A stretch of DNA of 16,124 nucleotides from Saccharicrinis sp041595375 (GTDB taxonomy: Bacteria; Bacteroidota; Bacteroidia; Bacteroidales; Marinilabiliaceae), in the NCBI GenBank assembly GCA_041595375.1, contig JBFHKL010000070.1, positions 1 through 16,124 on the forward strand, in the 5' to 3' direction. This document shows, one piece after another, positions 6,596 through 14,910 of the stretch (position 1 is its first letter; every line of letters starts with the position of its first letter). The notes under the pieces were generated by a model. The model saw nothing but the letters and a program-made list of their open reading frames with translations. It did not search any database and had not been told where the DNA came from. Position numbers and translations under genes: made by a program.

Positions 6596-8375
6596 CTATA
6601 GCCTTAGGGAGATTAAAATAGAATTCCGCACCTCCGTTGGCAGCATTTTTAACCGTCACCTCTCCCTTATGGATATTCACAGCATGTTTTACAATGGCAA
6701 GACCTAGACCTGTGCCGCCTTTCTTTCTTGAGCGCCCTAAATCGACACGATAAAAACGTTCAAAAATACGCGAAAGATGTTTTTCCGGAATACCGACCCC
6801 ATTATCGATTACAGAAAAATAGTAGAATTCATCATCTTCGTGATACATATCCACTTTAATTTCTACTTTGTTACCTGCATAAGTTAATGCATTCACGATT
6901 AAATTCTGAAATACCGATTCCACTAAGGATTTATTTCCATTGACCACCACCGAATTTCCGATATTTACCTTTATTAAAGCTTCTTGTTCCTTCGTTAATT
7001 CTTCTGCATCTTCAACAACACTCTGCAGCACTCCTTTAATCGATATAGGCTCAAACTGATAACTATTTTCTTCTTCCTCTATCCTATTAATCACAACGAT
7101 ATCTTCAATTAAATCAGATAGTCGGTTAACTTGCTGAAAAGCCTTTGTAATAAAATAATCCTTTTTCTCTTCTTCTATATCTTTATTATTTATAATGGTT
7201 TCCAGGTATCCACTCACCGAAGCCACTGGAGTTTTTAGTTCGTGCGAAATATTGGAAGTCATTTGTTGTTTTAAACGTCTTCTTTTTTCAAGTTTAGTAA
7301 TATCAGCTATAAATATTTCAAAACTCTTATCCTGAAATACAATACACTTTATTTCAAAATAGTATCCGTTTTTTTCTATTTTAAAATCTATTCTCGGCAA
7401 ATCATTTTGGAGTAATGCTACAGACTCTTTATCCACATATTTTTTTATAAACTTCTGTAGTTCTTTTAAATAACTTACTTCAAATATATGTTCCGGGTTG
7501 ATGGATGATTTTTCGGCAATCAGGTTAAGATATTGCACAAAATGGGTATTGGCGAGTACTGTTTTTTTATCTGAGGTAAAGAAACCAACTCCTTCATTAA
7601 GTACATACAGATGTTTGATCAATTTCTCTTTTTCAAAACTCAAGGCGTTTTTTGTCTCTGTTAATTTTTTATACATCGAAACAATTTGCTTACTAATAAT
7701 ACCCAATTCATTTTTCGGAAATTCAAAATCCTCTTGAAGCGATTTATTTTGACTTAATTGTACAGCAAAATCTTTCAACTTAGTAATACTTTCGCTCATT
7801 TTCTTTGTTACATACGATAGGATTAACCAAGTGATTATAAATATAAAAGCAATGAAAATAAAGAATAAATGCTCTGCCTTTAAAAAATTCTGTATCTCAA
7901 TATTATATACTACAGCTGCCCGGATATAATAATGTGAGTAATCATGTACAAAATAGTAAAATGCCTGTCCTGTTGTGGATGACTTTCTAATATTTGAACC
8001 TTTCCCATTATCAGCATATCTGGCTTTTTGAACCTCTGGGCGGTCCTGATGATTTTCCATTCCTGTAACATCCTCTACAAAACTATCATAAAGCACCTCT
8101 CCATTAACACTAATAATAGAAATACGCATATCTTCGGATGGTAGGATTTGCAATAACGAATCAACATATTTTACTTTATTCTCTTCAAGAATATTATTTT
8201 TAACAATAAAATTATGGGTTAAATCTGTAATAGTATTTAACTTATTCTCTAACTGAGCAATACGAAATTGCTTCTCTCTATTGTATTGAAAAGCAACAAA
8301 ACAAGCAGTGACAATAAAAAATATAGAAAAATAGTATAAAAACAATTTTCTTTTATAATTCATATTAAATGACAT
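6591..8375 (-). CDS. phoR: PhoR-type membrane sensor histidine kinase
   Basis: From the ATG at 8375 the protein has 594 residues. TM1 is at about 11-29, an extracytoplasmic domain at about 30-169, TM2 at about 170-189, a HAMP-like linker to about 245, and a PAS-like segment (YVLNEGVGFF onward) before the kinase core. The phosphoacceptor is His378 in ISHELKTP. ATP-binding motifs are the N box near 491-497, the G1 DNGVGIP at 524-530 and the G2 GGTGLGL at 553-559. The extracytoplasmic part has a conserved run (RISIISVNGEVLYDS, then MENHQDRPEV and RKSSTTGQ) like the PAS/Cache-type sensor of Bacillus PhoR and WalK, whereas E. coli PhoR has almost no periplasmic domain. The frame is open to 8447 inside the regulator gene; ATGs at 8402, 8375 and 8363 are alternatives. 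I chose 8375 because it leaves 19 bp after the regulator stop and puts a short basic segment before TM1. It is the last gene of the Pho operon and would phosphorylate the adjacent regulator. Confidence 0.92.
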   Translation of the reverse strand: MSFNMNYKRKLFLYYFSIFFIVTACFVAFQYNREKQFRIAQLENKLNTITDLTHNFIVKNNILEENKVKYVDSLLQILPSEDMRISIISVNGEVLYDSFVEDVTGMENHQDRPEVQKARYADNGKGSNIRKSSTTGQAFYYFVHDYSHYYIRAAVVYNIEIQNFLKAEHLFFIFIAFIFIITWLILSYVTKKMSESITKLKDFAVQLSQNKSLQEDFEFPKNELGIISKQIVSMYKKLTETKNALSFEKEKLIKHLYVLNEGVGFFTSDKKTVLANTHFVQYLNLIAEKSSINPEHIFEVSYLKELQKFIKKYVDKESVALLQNDLPRIDFKIEKNGYYFEIKCIVFQDKSFEIFIADITKLEKRRRLKQQMTSNISHELKTPVASVSGYLETIINNKDIEEEKKDYFITKAFQQVNRLSDLIEDIVVINRIEEEENSYQFEPISIKGVLQSVVEDAEELTKEQEALIKVNIGNSVVVNGNKSLVESVFQNLIVNALTYAGNKVEIKVDMYHEDDEFYYFSVIDNGVGIPEKHLSRIFERFYRVDLGRSRKKGGTGLGLAIVKHAVNIHKGEVTVKNAANGGAEFYFNLPKAID

Positions 8376-8394
8376 AGAACAGATTTTATTTACA

Positions 8395-9084
8395 TTAAAC
8401 ATCAAAATAATATCCCAATCCTGGTCGGTTTTTGAGATATTCACCATATTTTTTTATTTTCTTCCTAAGTCGGGTAATATTGACATCTACGGTACGATCA
8501 GAAACAATCACATCATCTCCCCATATCCGCTTTAATATTTCCTCTCTTGAGAAAACCCGGGTTTGATTTTCGAAAAACAACCTTAATATTTCAAATTCCT
8601 TACGTGTTAATTCAATCCTATCATCTATGATAGTTAAATCTTTTCGCACGAGATTTAATACCATATTTTCGACTTGAATTATACCCTCACTTTTTTTATG
8701 ACCCACAGGGGCACTTCTGCGCAATACCACTTTTACCCGGGCACTTAATTCTTTCAACGAATAGGGTTTAGTAACATAATCATCAGCACCCAGATTAAAT
8801 CCTGTAAGCAAATCATTTTCACCACTTTTAGCTGTTAAAAAAATAACCGGGACATCAATCTTTAACTCTTTTCGAATTTTATCAGCTAATTTAAAGCCCG
8901 ACATTTTACCCATCATTACATCCAGTATTAATAAGTCAAATGATTTCAAATCATATTTAAATGCCTCTTCTGCCGAATAGGCAACTTGTGTTAAATAACC
9001 TTCACTTTCAAGATTGAACTGCAAAATTTCACACAGATCTTCTTCGTCGTCAACAATCAGTATTCGTTTTTTTTCCTTATTCAT
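8395..9084 (-). CDS. phoB: PhoB/OmpR-family response regulator
   Basis: The 229-residue protein has a complete receiver domain (1 to about 120): acidic pocket Asp12-Asp13, phosphoacceptor Asp55 in LLILDVM, Thr84 in FLTAK and Lys106 in VTKPYS. An OmpR-type winged-helix DNA-binding domain follows (about 130-229), ending RTVDVNITRLRKKI and GLGYYFDV. Proteins of this type bind direct repeats as dimers or higher arrays through their C-terminal domains. Its position between phoU and a PhoR-like kinase, downstream of pst genes, makes it the likely phosphate-starvation regulator; the 11-bp repeat array upstream of the operon is the natural binding site. PhoB and the Gram-positive PhoP are members of one family, so the name marks the role rather than strict orthology. 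It starts 43 bp after the phoU stop; a near-consensus TATATTCG on the minus strand at 9101-9108 might be a weak internal promoter. Confidence 0.93.
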   Translation of the reverse strand: MNKEKKRILIVDDEEDLCEILQFNLESEGYLTQVAYSAEEAFKYDLKSFDLLILDVMMGKMSGFKLADKIRKELKIDVPVIFLTAKSGENDLLTGFNLGADDYVTKPYSLKELSARVKVVLRRSAPVGHKKSEGIIQVENMVLNLVRKDLTIIDDRIELTRKEFEILRLFFENQTRVFSREEILKRIWGDDVIVSDRTVDVNITRLRKKIKKYGEYLKNRPGLGYYFDV

Positions 9085-9127
9085 AAAAATGGAATTTTTA
9101 CGAATATACAGTTAAATCCACTTTTTT

Positions 9128-9814
9128 TTAATCTTCTTCTATATTTTGATGCCGAATATCTCTTCCCTCCATAGCAAAAATGGAAGCTTCTGCTATATGA
9201 CCAGCATGATCACCTATCCGCTCTATTTTAGAAACCACGGTTTTAAAATTGATAAGATTCAGCAGCACCTGCCTTGCTTCATCCTGAAGTTTGGCTTTTT
9301 TAATACCTTTCTTCATCAATTTTTTATTCATTTCATCAATTACTTCATCATTTTTAATGGTCCATATGGCTGAATCTTTATCATCATTAATATACGACAA
9401 CAAGGCTTTTTCAACCATACTACTGCTGGAAGTAATCATATTATAAATCACATCTGATAAATCTTCGTAGAGTTTCGAGTCTTCAATTTTTTGAATATAA
9501 AAAACTACTTTTTCTATCAGATCACCAATACGTTCCATGCTTATCACAATACGATAACAGGCCATCAAACGCCTAAGCTCGCTGGCAACAGGATGATATA
9601 ATACAATGGTATTGATAATTTTTTCACTGATTTTAACTTCAAATTTATTCATCAGTTTTTCTGTAGCCTGAAGCTTTTTTACTTCTTTTTCCAGAATATT
9701 AGTTGAACCACTTTGGGCTATTACTTCTAAATCATTTAATTGCTTCATCATTAAATCGCAATACTCTTTAAAAGTTGCTTCTATATTCTGAATCGCTTTT
9801 TCTTTCTGTAACAT
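9128..9814 (-). CDS. phoU: Phosphate signalling complex protein PhoU
   Basis: The 228-residue all-helical protein has the two-fold repeated three-helix-bundle architecture of PhoU. Each half carries the metal-binding ExxxD motif: Glu94/Asp98 in MERIGDLIE and Glu198/Asp202 in IERIGDHAGHIAE. PhoU is peripheral at the membrane and couples the state of the PstSCAB importer to the PhoR kinase, keeping the response off when phosphate is ample; it also limits phosphate uptake. Its length is close to the usual 220-240 residues. The start ATG at 9814 has no clear Shine-Dalgarno sequence. It sits between pstB (133-bp gap upstream) and the response regulator (43-bp gap downstream), the expected place for a signalling adaptor between transporter and two-component system. 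Confidence 0.95.
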   Translation of the reverse strand: MLQKEKAIQNIEATFKEYCDLMMKQLNDLEVIAQSGSTNILEKEVKKLQATEKLMNKFEVKISEKIINTIVLYHPVASELRRLMACYRIVISMERIGDLIEKVVFYIQKIEDSKLYEDLSDVIYNMITSSSSMVEKALLSYINDDKDSAIWTIKNDEVIDEMNKKLMKKGIKKAKLQDEARQVLLNLINFKTVVSKIERIGDHAGHIAEASIFAMEGRDIRHQNIEED

Positions 9815-9947
9815 CTTAATTTATTTACACGTTTCTACTTAATCGTTCTTCTTAAGTAAATTACAATTTAGCATTGTGAGCTATTAGTATTAAATATCAC
9901 TATTACATTCTTGCCATTTTAAATGGCTTAAACCAGAAGCAAAACAA
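9815..9947 (-). other. pstB-phoU intercistronic region with two small hairpins
   Basis: GCCATTT (9913-9919) and AAATGGC (9921-9927) form a near-perfect palindrome 20 bp after the pstB stop. TACTTAA (9836-9842) and TTAAGTA (9852-9858) form a second 7-bp stem just ahead of phoU. Neither has a T-tract in the minus direction, so they may be mRNA processing or stability elements rather than terminators. No TAnnTTTG promoter is seen here. Confidence 0.35.
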
Positions 9948-10733
9948 TCAACCAAATTTTCCTGTTAAATATTCCTCCGTTTTTCTATCTCTTGGATTGG
10001 TAAACATCATTTTTGTTTTACCATACTCTATCAAATCACCTAGATACATAAACATCGAATATTCTGAAATACGTGCTGCCTGAGACATATTATGTGTTAC
10101 CATAACAATGGTATAGTCTTTCTTTAACTGAACTAATAGATCCTCTATTTTAGAGGTAGCAATAGGGTCCAATGCCGATGTAGGTTCATCTAACAATATA
10201 ACATCGGGTTGAAAGGCTATTGAACGAGCAATACATAAGCGTTGTTGCTGTCCACCAGACAAAAAGGTTCCCTTTTTGTATAAGGAATCTTTTACTTCAT
10301 CCCATAAAGCTACATTGGTTAAGGATTTTTCTACAATATCATCACGTTCGCTCTTTTTAATATTTATACCATTAAGCTTATAACCGGCAATCACATTATC
10401 ATATATACTCATAGTAGGAAATGGATTGGGGCGTTGAAAGACCATACCAATTTTTCTACGTAATTGAATTGTATCCATCTTCATAATATTATCCCCATTC
10501 AATAAAATATTACCCTCAGTCCGAATATCAGGATACAATTCGTGCATGCGATTAATAGCCCTCAATAAGGTACTCTTTCCACATCCTGATGGTCCCATGA
10601 TAGCAGTAATTGCATTCTTTTTAATGGTCACATCAACACCTTTTACGGCATAATTATCTGCTTTATTATAGGCAATTTTCAGATTCTCAATAGTGAGAAC
10701 AGGATTATCCAGTATATCAATATTTTTATTCAT
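9948..10733 (-). CDS. pstB: Phosphate ABC transporter ATP-binding protein PstB
   Basis: This 261-residue ATPase energises the Pst phosphate importer from the cytoplasmic face. Walker A GPSGCGKST is at residues 47-55, the Q loop near Gln100 (MVFQRPNPFP, characteristic of PstB), the signature LSGGQQQR at 158-165, Walker B VILLDEPTSALDP with Asp182/Glu183, and the switch His214 in VTHN. The MVFQRPNPFPTMSIYDNV stretch distinguishes PstB from other ABC ATPases. Length matches the family (about 250-260). It begins 22 bp after the pstA stop and is presumably co-translated with the two permeases; 133 bp separate it from phoU. Confidence 0.98.
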   Translation of the reverse strand: MNKNIDILDNPVLTIENLKIAYNKADNYAVKGVDVTIKKNAITAIMGPSGCGKSTLLRAINRMHELYPDIRTEGNILLNGDNIMKMDTIQLRRKIGMVFQRPNPFPTMSIYDNVIAGYKLNGINIKKSERDDIVEKSLTNVALWDEVKDSLYKKGTFLSGGQQQRLCIARSIAFQPDVILLDEPTSALDPIATSKIEDLLVQLKKDYTIVMVTHNMSQAARISEYSMFMYLGDLIEYGKTKMMFTNPRDRKTEEYLTGKFG

Positions 10734-10755
10734 GGTCAGTTTATAATAAGAGGCA

Positions 10756-11643
10756 TTAACGATTTGCCGAAATTCTTTTAGATATTATATTTAAGGTTAA
10801 AACAAACCCCATCAGAAATAAAGAGGAGCTCCAGATCAAATCCACCATATTAGGATCGTTATAGAAATCCCATATTAACAAGGGTACAGCACTGGTTGGA
10901 GCTGTTATATCCCAATTAATCATTGGGTTACCCAAGGTTGTTAACATCAGAGGAGCCGTTTCTCCAAGGATACGCGATATAGCCAGTAATATACCCGTTG
11001 AAAGACCGCTGATTCCTGTGGGGATTAACACCTTTATAATCACCTTATAATAAGGAACACCTAAGGCTAATGCGGCCTCTTTTAGGCTTCCTGGTATCAT
11101 TTTCATAGTTTCCTCTGTGGAACGAATAATTAAGGGCAACATCATTATTGCCAGAGCCACACTTCCTGCCAGTGCAGAATAGCCTTGTGTGATATTTTTA
11201 ACTACCCATAAATAAGCAATCAATCCTAAAACTATTGAAGGAACTCCCTGCAAAATATCTGAAAGATTACGGATCAGATTAGCATATCGCTTTCCCGGAT
11301 TTTCAAATAAAAACAAGCCTACCAAGATACCCAAGGGAATAGCTATAACCGAAGACATTAACACAAGCATCAGGGTTCCTGTAATCCCATTGACTATACC
11401 TCCCGGAATAACTTCACCATTACCAATGGCAGTCATAGCCTCAAAGGTGCTTGGAGTAACCTGGGTGAAAAAGGAAAAGTTAATTTGCTTCAATCCCTTC
11501 CATACTAATTTTCCTATAATTAATACAATTGGAGAAATTGTAAGGATCGCAAAAAATATCACGCCCCAAAGGAACGCCTTATCTTTGATAGCGCGAAAAG
11601 TATTGTTTTTACTTATATCTACTGTAATATTCTTATTTCCCAT
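10756..11643 (-). CDS. pstA: Phosphate ABC transporter permease PstA
   Basis: This 295-residue integral inner-membrane protein forms half of the phosphate channel with PstC. It has about six hydrophobic segments: the first around residues 25-48, and the core from about 85 to the C-terminus. The coupling loop that contacts PstB is GSLKEAALALGV at about 185-196, the EAA motif of binding-protein-dependent permeases. The segments IPLGILVGLFLFEN, GVPSIVLGL and LGETAPLMLTTLG are typical of PstA, the last matching the LGETAPL signature near its end. The start ATG at 11643 lies 10 bp after the pstC stop, indicating tight coupling. Confidence 0.97.
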   Translation of the reverse strand: MGNKNITVDISKNNTFRAIKDKAFLWGVIFFAILTISPIVLIIGKLVWKGLKQINFSFFTQVTPSTFEAMTAIGNGEVIPGGIVNGITGTLMLVLMSSVIAIPLGILVGLFLFENPGKRYANLIRNLSDILQGVPSIVLGLIAYLWVVKNITQGYSALAGSVALAIMMLPLIIRSTEETMKMIPGSLKEAALALGVPYYKVIIKVLIPTGISGLSTGILLAISRILGETAPLMLTTLGNPMINWDITAPTSAVPLLIWDFYNDPNMVDLIWSSSLFLMGFVLTLNIISKRISANR

Positions 11644-11653
11644 GACAAATCAA

Positions 11654-12505
11654 TTAGGATAACTTTTTTATGACCAGTTTCCCTACAAAATTTACAATTC
11701 CTGTTATCACAAACAGCAGTAAACCGATGGCAATAAGCGCACTCATTTTTAATCCATCAGCTTCACCAAATTGGTTAGCAATAACACTTGCCATACTATT
11801 TCCTGTGCTAAATAAACCTGTAGGAATAATATTGGTATTTCCAATAAGCATTGTTACAGCCATTGTTTCGCCTAAGGCCCTACCAAAAGCCAGAATAAAG
11901 CTGGCCACAATACCCGATCTAGCATTGGGAAGTATCACGTAATAAATCACTTCCAATCGGGTAGCTCCCAGCGAATAAGCTGCTTCTTTCAGTTCATTAG
12001 GTACCATGGCAATTATCTCGGCACTTAAAGAAGTAGCATAAGGAATAATCATAATGGCCAGAATAAGTCCTGAAGTAAATATACCATACCCCTGTGGATC
12101 AATACATAACGAAACAATAAATGGTCGCAGCGTATAAAAGCCCCATAAGCCATATACAATGGAAGGGACACCTGCTAAAAGGTCGACCATAGAACCCAGA
12201 ATAGACGAGACTGTTGATTTTTTATAATATTCAGAAACAAACAAAGCCGTTGAAAAGGCCATTGGCAAACAAATAATCAATGCCAATATTGATGTACTCA
12301 GCGTACCAGCAATAAAAGGCAATGCACCATAGCTTTCGCGACCTTCTGTTGGATTCCATTCTGTAGAGATAATAAAACGCCATCCAAATTTCTGAAAAAC
12401 AGGAATAGCATCTCCCAATAGGGAAAAAATCATACCGGCAGATACCAATAAGATAACAAAAGATGAAATGAATAATACGTATTTAGTTATGCTATCGCTT
12501 TTCAT
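11654..12505 (-). CDS. pstC: Phosphate ABC transporter permease PstC
   Basis: This 283-residue permease pairs with PstA. The first transmembrane segment is at about residues 8-30, followed by a periplasmic stretch with the family motif EWNPTEGRESYGALPFIAGTL, then five further membrane segments. The EAA coupling loop ELKEAAYSLGA lies at about 171-181, and the conserved ALGETMAVTMLIGN motif follows in the second half. These are standard PstC hallmarks, and the length is near the lower end of the usual 280-320 residues. Unlike the other pst genes, which are closely packed, it is separated from pstS by 223 bp. Confidence 0.97.
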   Translation of the reverse strand: MKSDSITKYVLFISSFVILLVSAGMIFSLLGDAIPVFQKFGWRFIISTEWNPTEGRESYGALPFIAGTLSTSILALIICLPMAFSTALFVSEYYKKSTVSSILGSMVDLLAGVPSIVYGLWGFYTLRPFIVSLCIDPQGYGIFTSGLILAIMIIPYATSLSAEIIAMVPNELKEAAYSLGATRLEVIYYVILPNARSGIVASFILAFGRALGETMAVTMLIGNTNIIPTGLFSTGNSMASVIANQFGEADGLKMSALIAIGLLLFVITGIVNFVGKLVIKKLS

Positions 12506-12728
12506 GCGGTAAAAAAATTATAAAACTCAGAAAACAAGGTATCTATTTAATCAGTAAACTGTTAATATTTAAACAAATACATTTTCTTCATGTTTATTTT
12601 TAATTTGTATTAAAAATTGCTTTTCTAACTGCTCATGTACAAACACATAGATCAGACTCAAGTAGAACCTGATCTTTGTATTCATGTTTTTATCATTTAC
12701 CAGATTCCGGTATTTACAAGCACAACAC
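12506..12728 (-). other. Long pstS-pstC intercistronic region
   Basis: This 223-bp AT-rich gap contains no ORF. It holds one clear stem: AGATCAG (12649-12655) with CTGATCT (12669-12675) around a 13-nt loop, about 53 bp after the pstS stop. There is no T-tract next to it on the minus strand and no TAnnTTTG promoter ahead of pstC. A hairpin between a highly expressed binding-protein gene and its permeases commonly protects the upstream mRNA or attenuates read-through; that role is inferred here. Confidence 0.4.
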
Positions 12729-13793
12729 TTACTTTAACAATGCTTCTCCATTGTAAGTAACCGAACGTAATATTGACTTAGCCTGTGTTACAGCTTTTTC
12801 AGGAAGTGGTGCATAATTTACTTTAGAAGCTACCGACTGCGCCTCAGTACTTATTAACCAATCTAAAAACTCAAGAGTTCCTTGAGCCTGTGCCTTAGAA
12901 CGTCCTTTATAAGCCTGCTCTTTGTACAAAATAATCCAAGTAAACCCACTTATAGGATAAGCGTTGGCATCGTCCGAATTTGTTAACATCACACGCGTAT
13001 CTGCAGGTAATGCACCCTGAGCTGCTGCACTAATAGACTCTATAGATGGTTCAATATAGTTTCCTGCTGTATTTTTAAGCAAGGCTACAGGTATTTTTTG
13101 CGCAAAAGCATATTCACTTCCTATATAGCCAATAGATCCTGCGGTTGACTTAATGGTTCCGGCAACACCAGGATTACCTTTGGCCCCTATTCCTACTGGC
13201 CATTGTAATGATTTACCTTTACCCACAACATCAGCCCAATTAGCACTAACTTTACTCATAAAATCACTAAAGATATAGGTGGTCCCACTACCATCGGAAC
13301 GATGCACAAAAGTAATGGCCTGATCAGGTAAATTTAAACCCTCATTATTTGCTTTAATCCTGTTATCATTCCAGTTGATAATTTCACCCATAAAAATACC
13401 TTCCAGTAATTCGTTGGTGAGCTTTAACCCTTCAATACCAGGAAGATTATAGGCAATTACAACAGCCCCTAAACAAGTAGGAATATGTACTATATCTGCT
13501 GGCATTTCTGTCATTTTTTCATCCGACAGATAAGCATCTGTGGCACCAAAGTCAACCACCTGGTCTTTTAAACTTTTAATACCACCACCTGAACCAATGC
13601 CGCCATAGGTTACCAGTACACCCTTTTCATTGATGTAATTTTTAATTACCATATTATAATAAGGCATTGGGAATGTAGCCCCAGCTGCAGCAATAGATAT
13701 TGTTTTTGAACTGCCTGAAGCATCCTTTTTTGTTCCATTTTGACAGGCTCCAAACATGGCTCCTATTAAAAGTACTAAGAATAACTTTTTCAT
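12729..13793 (-). CDS. pstS: Phosphate-binding lipoprotein PstS
   Basis: This 354-residue protein is the extracytoplasmic receptor that hands phosphate to PstCA. Its signal peptide ends in a lipobox FGAC with Cys17, so it is likely a membrane-anchored lipoprotein. Phosphate-contacting segments typical of PstS are AAGATFPMPYY (36-46), the GGIGSGGGIKSL loop (64-75), FGATDAYLS (82-90) and HRSDGSGTT (164-172). The KGNPGVAGTIK and GSIGYIGSEYA blocks follow as expected. Residues after Cys17 (QNGTKKD) are not acidic, so this one has no surface-export signature and probably faces the periplasm. It begins 27 bp after the porin stop, implying a shared transcript from the upstream Pho box. Confidence 0.96.
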   Translation of the reverse strand: MKKLFLVLLIGAMFGACQNGTKKDASGSSKTISIAAAGATFPMPYYNMVIKNYINEKGVLVTYGGIGSGGGIKSLKDQVVDFGATDAYLSDEKMTEMPADIVHIPTCLGAVVIAYNLPGIEGLKLTNELLEGIFMGEIINWNDNRIKANNEGLNLPDQAITFVHRSDGSGTTYIFSDFMSKVSANWADVVGKGKSLQWPVGIGAKGNPGVAGTIKSTAGSIGYIGSEYAFAQKIPVALLKNTAGNYIEPSIESISAAAQGALPADTRVMLTNSDDANAYPISGFTWIILYKEQAYKGRSKAQAQGTLEFLDWLISTEAQSVASKVNYAPLPEKAVTQAKSILRSVTYNGEALLK

Positions 13794-13820
13794 GTTATTT
13801 TAATTTTTTAGGTAAAATAT

Positions 13821-14825
13821 TTAAAATTTAATTTCGCAACTTACGTACATATAATTAATCGCATCGGACTCATTATTTGCAGGAGAATAGTTTCTGTAGT
13901 TAGGGGTGATTTTTATCCCATTTACCGGATTAAACTCCGCTCCTATCACCAATAAATTTCCGTCGTTACTTATATTCCAATCGTCTTTTGATTCAAGAAT
14001 GTCGTACCTTGCAAATAATTTAGTCGATTTCATTTGATAGGTTGAATAAAATGAATAGCCTGTCAAATCATTACCGTCTGCTTTTTTGTTGTTATTTTGT
14101 TTATTAAACTCCGCTGCCAGAGATATATTTTTACCAGTGTAGCCTAAAAATAAAGCCCAAGTATTTTGCCTAACAAGATTAACTTCTTCTCCATCATCAT
14201 CTACATAATCCGATTCTCCGGTGGTAGTTTCAACATAAGCTCTAGCCGTTAATCTTTCCAACGGCTTTAACGTTACACCTAAACCAAGAGAAAAAATACT
14301 GTCGGCCTCCAATTGCTTATATCCTTCACCATTAGCTACAATTACATCTGCGCTAATTACATCGCTAAACTGATAGGCAGCACTCACTCCCAAATCGGCA
14401 CTTGAACCATATTTATAATTATCCTGAAACGATTTAAGTAAATACCTGTAAGCCCAAAATTTTTCTTGTACTTTAAAGGCTGTGGTGCTAATTAAACCAA
14501 AGTTCAACGCTAATCCATTCTTTTTATAGCTTAATAATGCATTTTTAAGATAAGCTGTCATTTCAAAATCACCATCATCATCTGGATTACCTACATCAAG
14601 TATTAACTTACCCGACCAATAAGGATTAAATTCATGTTCGTAACCCAAATAAGCTCGTGTAATTTCAAATTCGTTAAATGTTTCTCCATCGGAGAAGGTG
14701 CTGTGATAATTCGAAAATATTTTAAAAGTAGGTTTGCCCGAAGGAAAAAAAACAGTCTCTTCCTGAGCAAAACATACCATGTTAAAGCCTATTACAGCCA
14801 GAACAATAACCACTAACTTTTTCAT
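13821..14825 (-). CDS. Outer-membrane porin-like beta-barrel protein (OprP/OprO-like), first gene of the Pho operon
   Basis: The 334-residue protein has a Sec signal peptide (about residues 1-20, cleavage after CFA) and a mature sequence of alternating aromatic/hydrophobic beta strands separated by acidic loops, ending in phenylalanine (SCEIKF), the usual last residue of outer-membrane barrels. The start FKIFSNYHSTF, the segment FEITRAYLGYEHEFNPYWSGKLILDVG and the ending GAEFNPVNGIKITPNYR resemble phosphate-selective porins O and P and related Bacteroidota porins. By position it would admit phosphate or small phosphate esters through the outer membrane before capture by PstS; selectivity is inferred from context only. 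The ATG at 14825 is preceded by AGGAAAA at a 2-bp spacing, a weak ribosome-binding sequence. A leader hairpin and the putative Pho box lie upstream. Confidence 0.82.
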   Translation of the reverse strand: MKKLVVIVLAVIGFNMVCFAQEETVFFPSGKPTFKIFSNYHSTFSDGETFNEFEITRAYLGYEHEFNPYWSGKLILDVGNPDDDGDFEMTAYLKNALLSYKKNGLALNFGLISTTAFKVQEKFWAYRYLLKSFQDNYKYGSSADLGVSAAYQFSDVISADVIVANGEGYKQLEADSIFSLGLGVTLKPLERLTARAYVETTTGESDYVDDDGEEVNLVRQNTWALFLGYTGKNISLAAEFNKQNNNKKADGNDLTGYSFYSTYQMKSTKLFARYDILESKDDWNISNDGNLLVIGAEFNPVNGIKITPNYRNYSPANNESDAINYMYVSCEIKF

Positions 14826-14848
14826 TTTTCCTGTGTTTTCCTTTTTTA

Positions 14849-14872
14849 AGCATTTCCTCCCACAAAAATGCT
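14849..14872 (-). promoter_or_regulatory. Leader hairpin upstream of the porin start
   Basis: AGCATTT (14849-14855) and AAATGCT (14866-14872) pair perfectly around a 10-nt loop. The stem sits 23 bp before the porin ATG, inside the predicted leader of about 80 nt. It could modulate translation or transcript stability. It has no terminator T-tract in the minus direction. Confidence 0.4.
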
Positions 14873-14910
14873 AGTTTAATTTTTTAAAACTTTTACTAAT
14901 TTTCCTGCCA

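Noticed and set aside
8376..8447. Upstream extension of the sensor kinase to 8447
   Set aside because: It would overlap the response regulator by 53 bp and add a non-conserved segment before the basic residues and TM1; ATGs at 8375 or 8363 are more likely starts.
9101..9108. TATATTCG as a firm internal promoter for the response regulator
   Set aside because: It differs from TAnnTTTG at a key position and has no -33 element, so it is mentioned only as a possibility.
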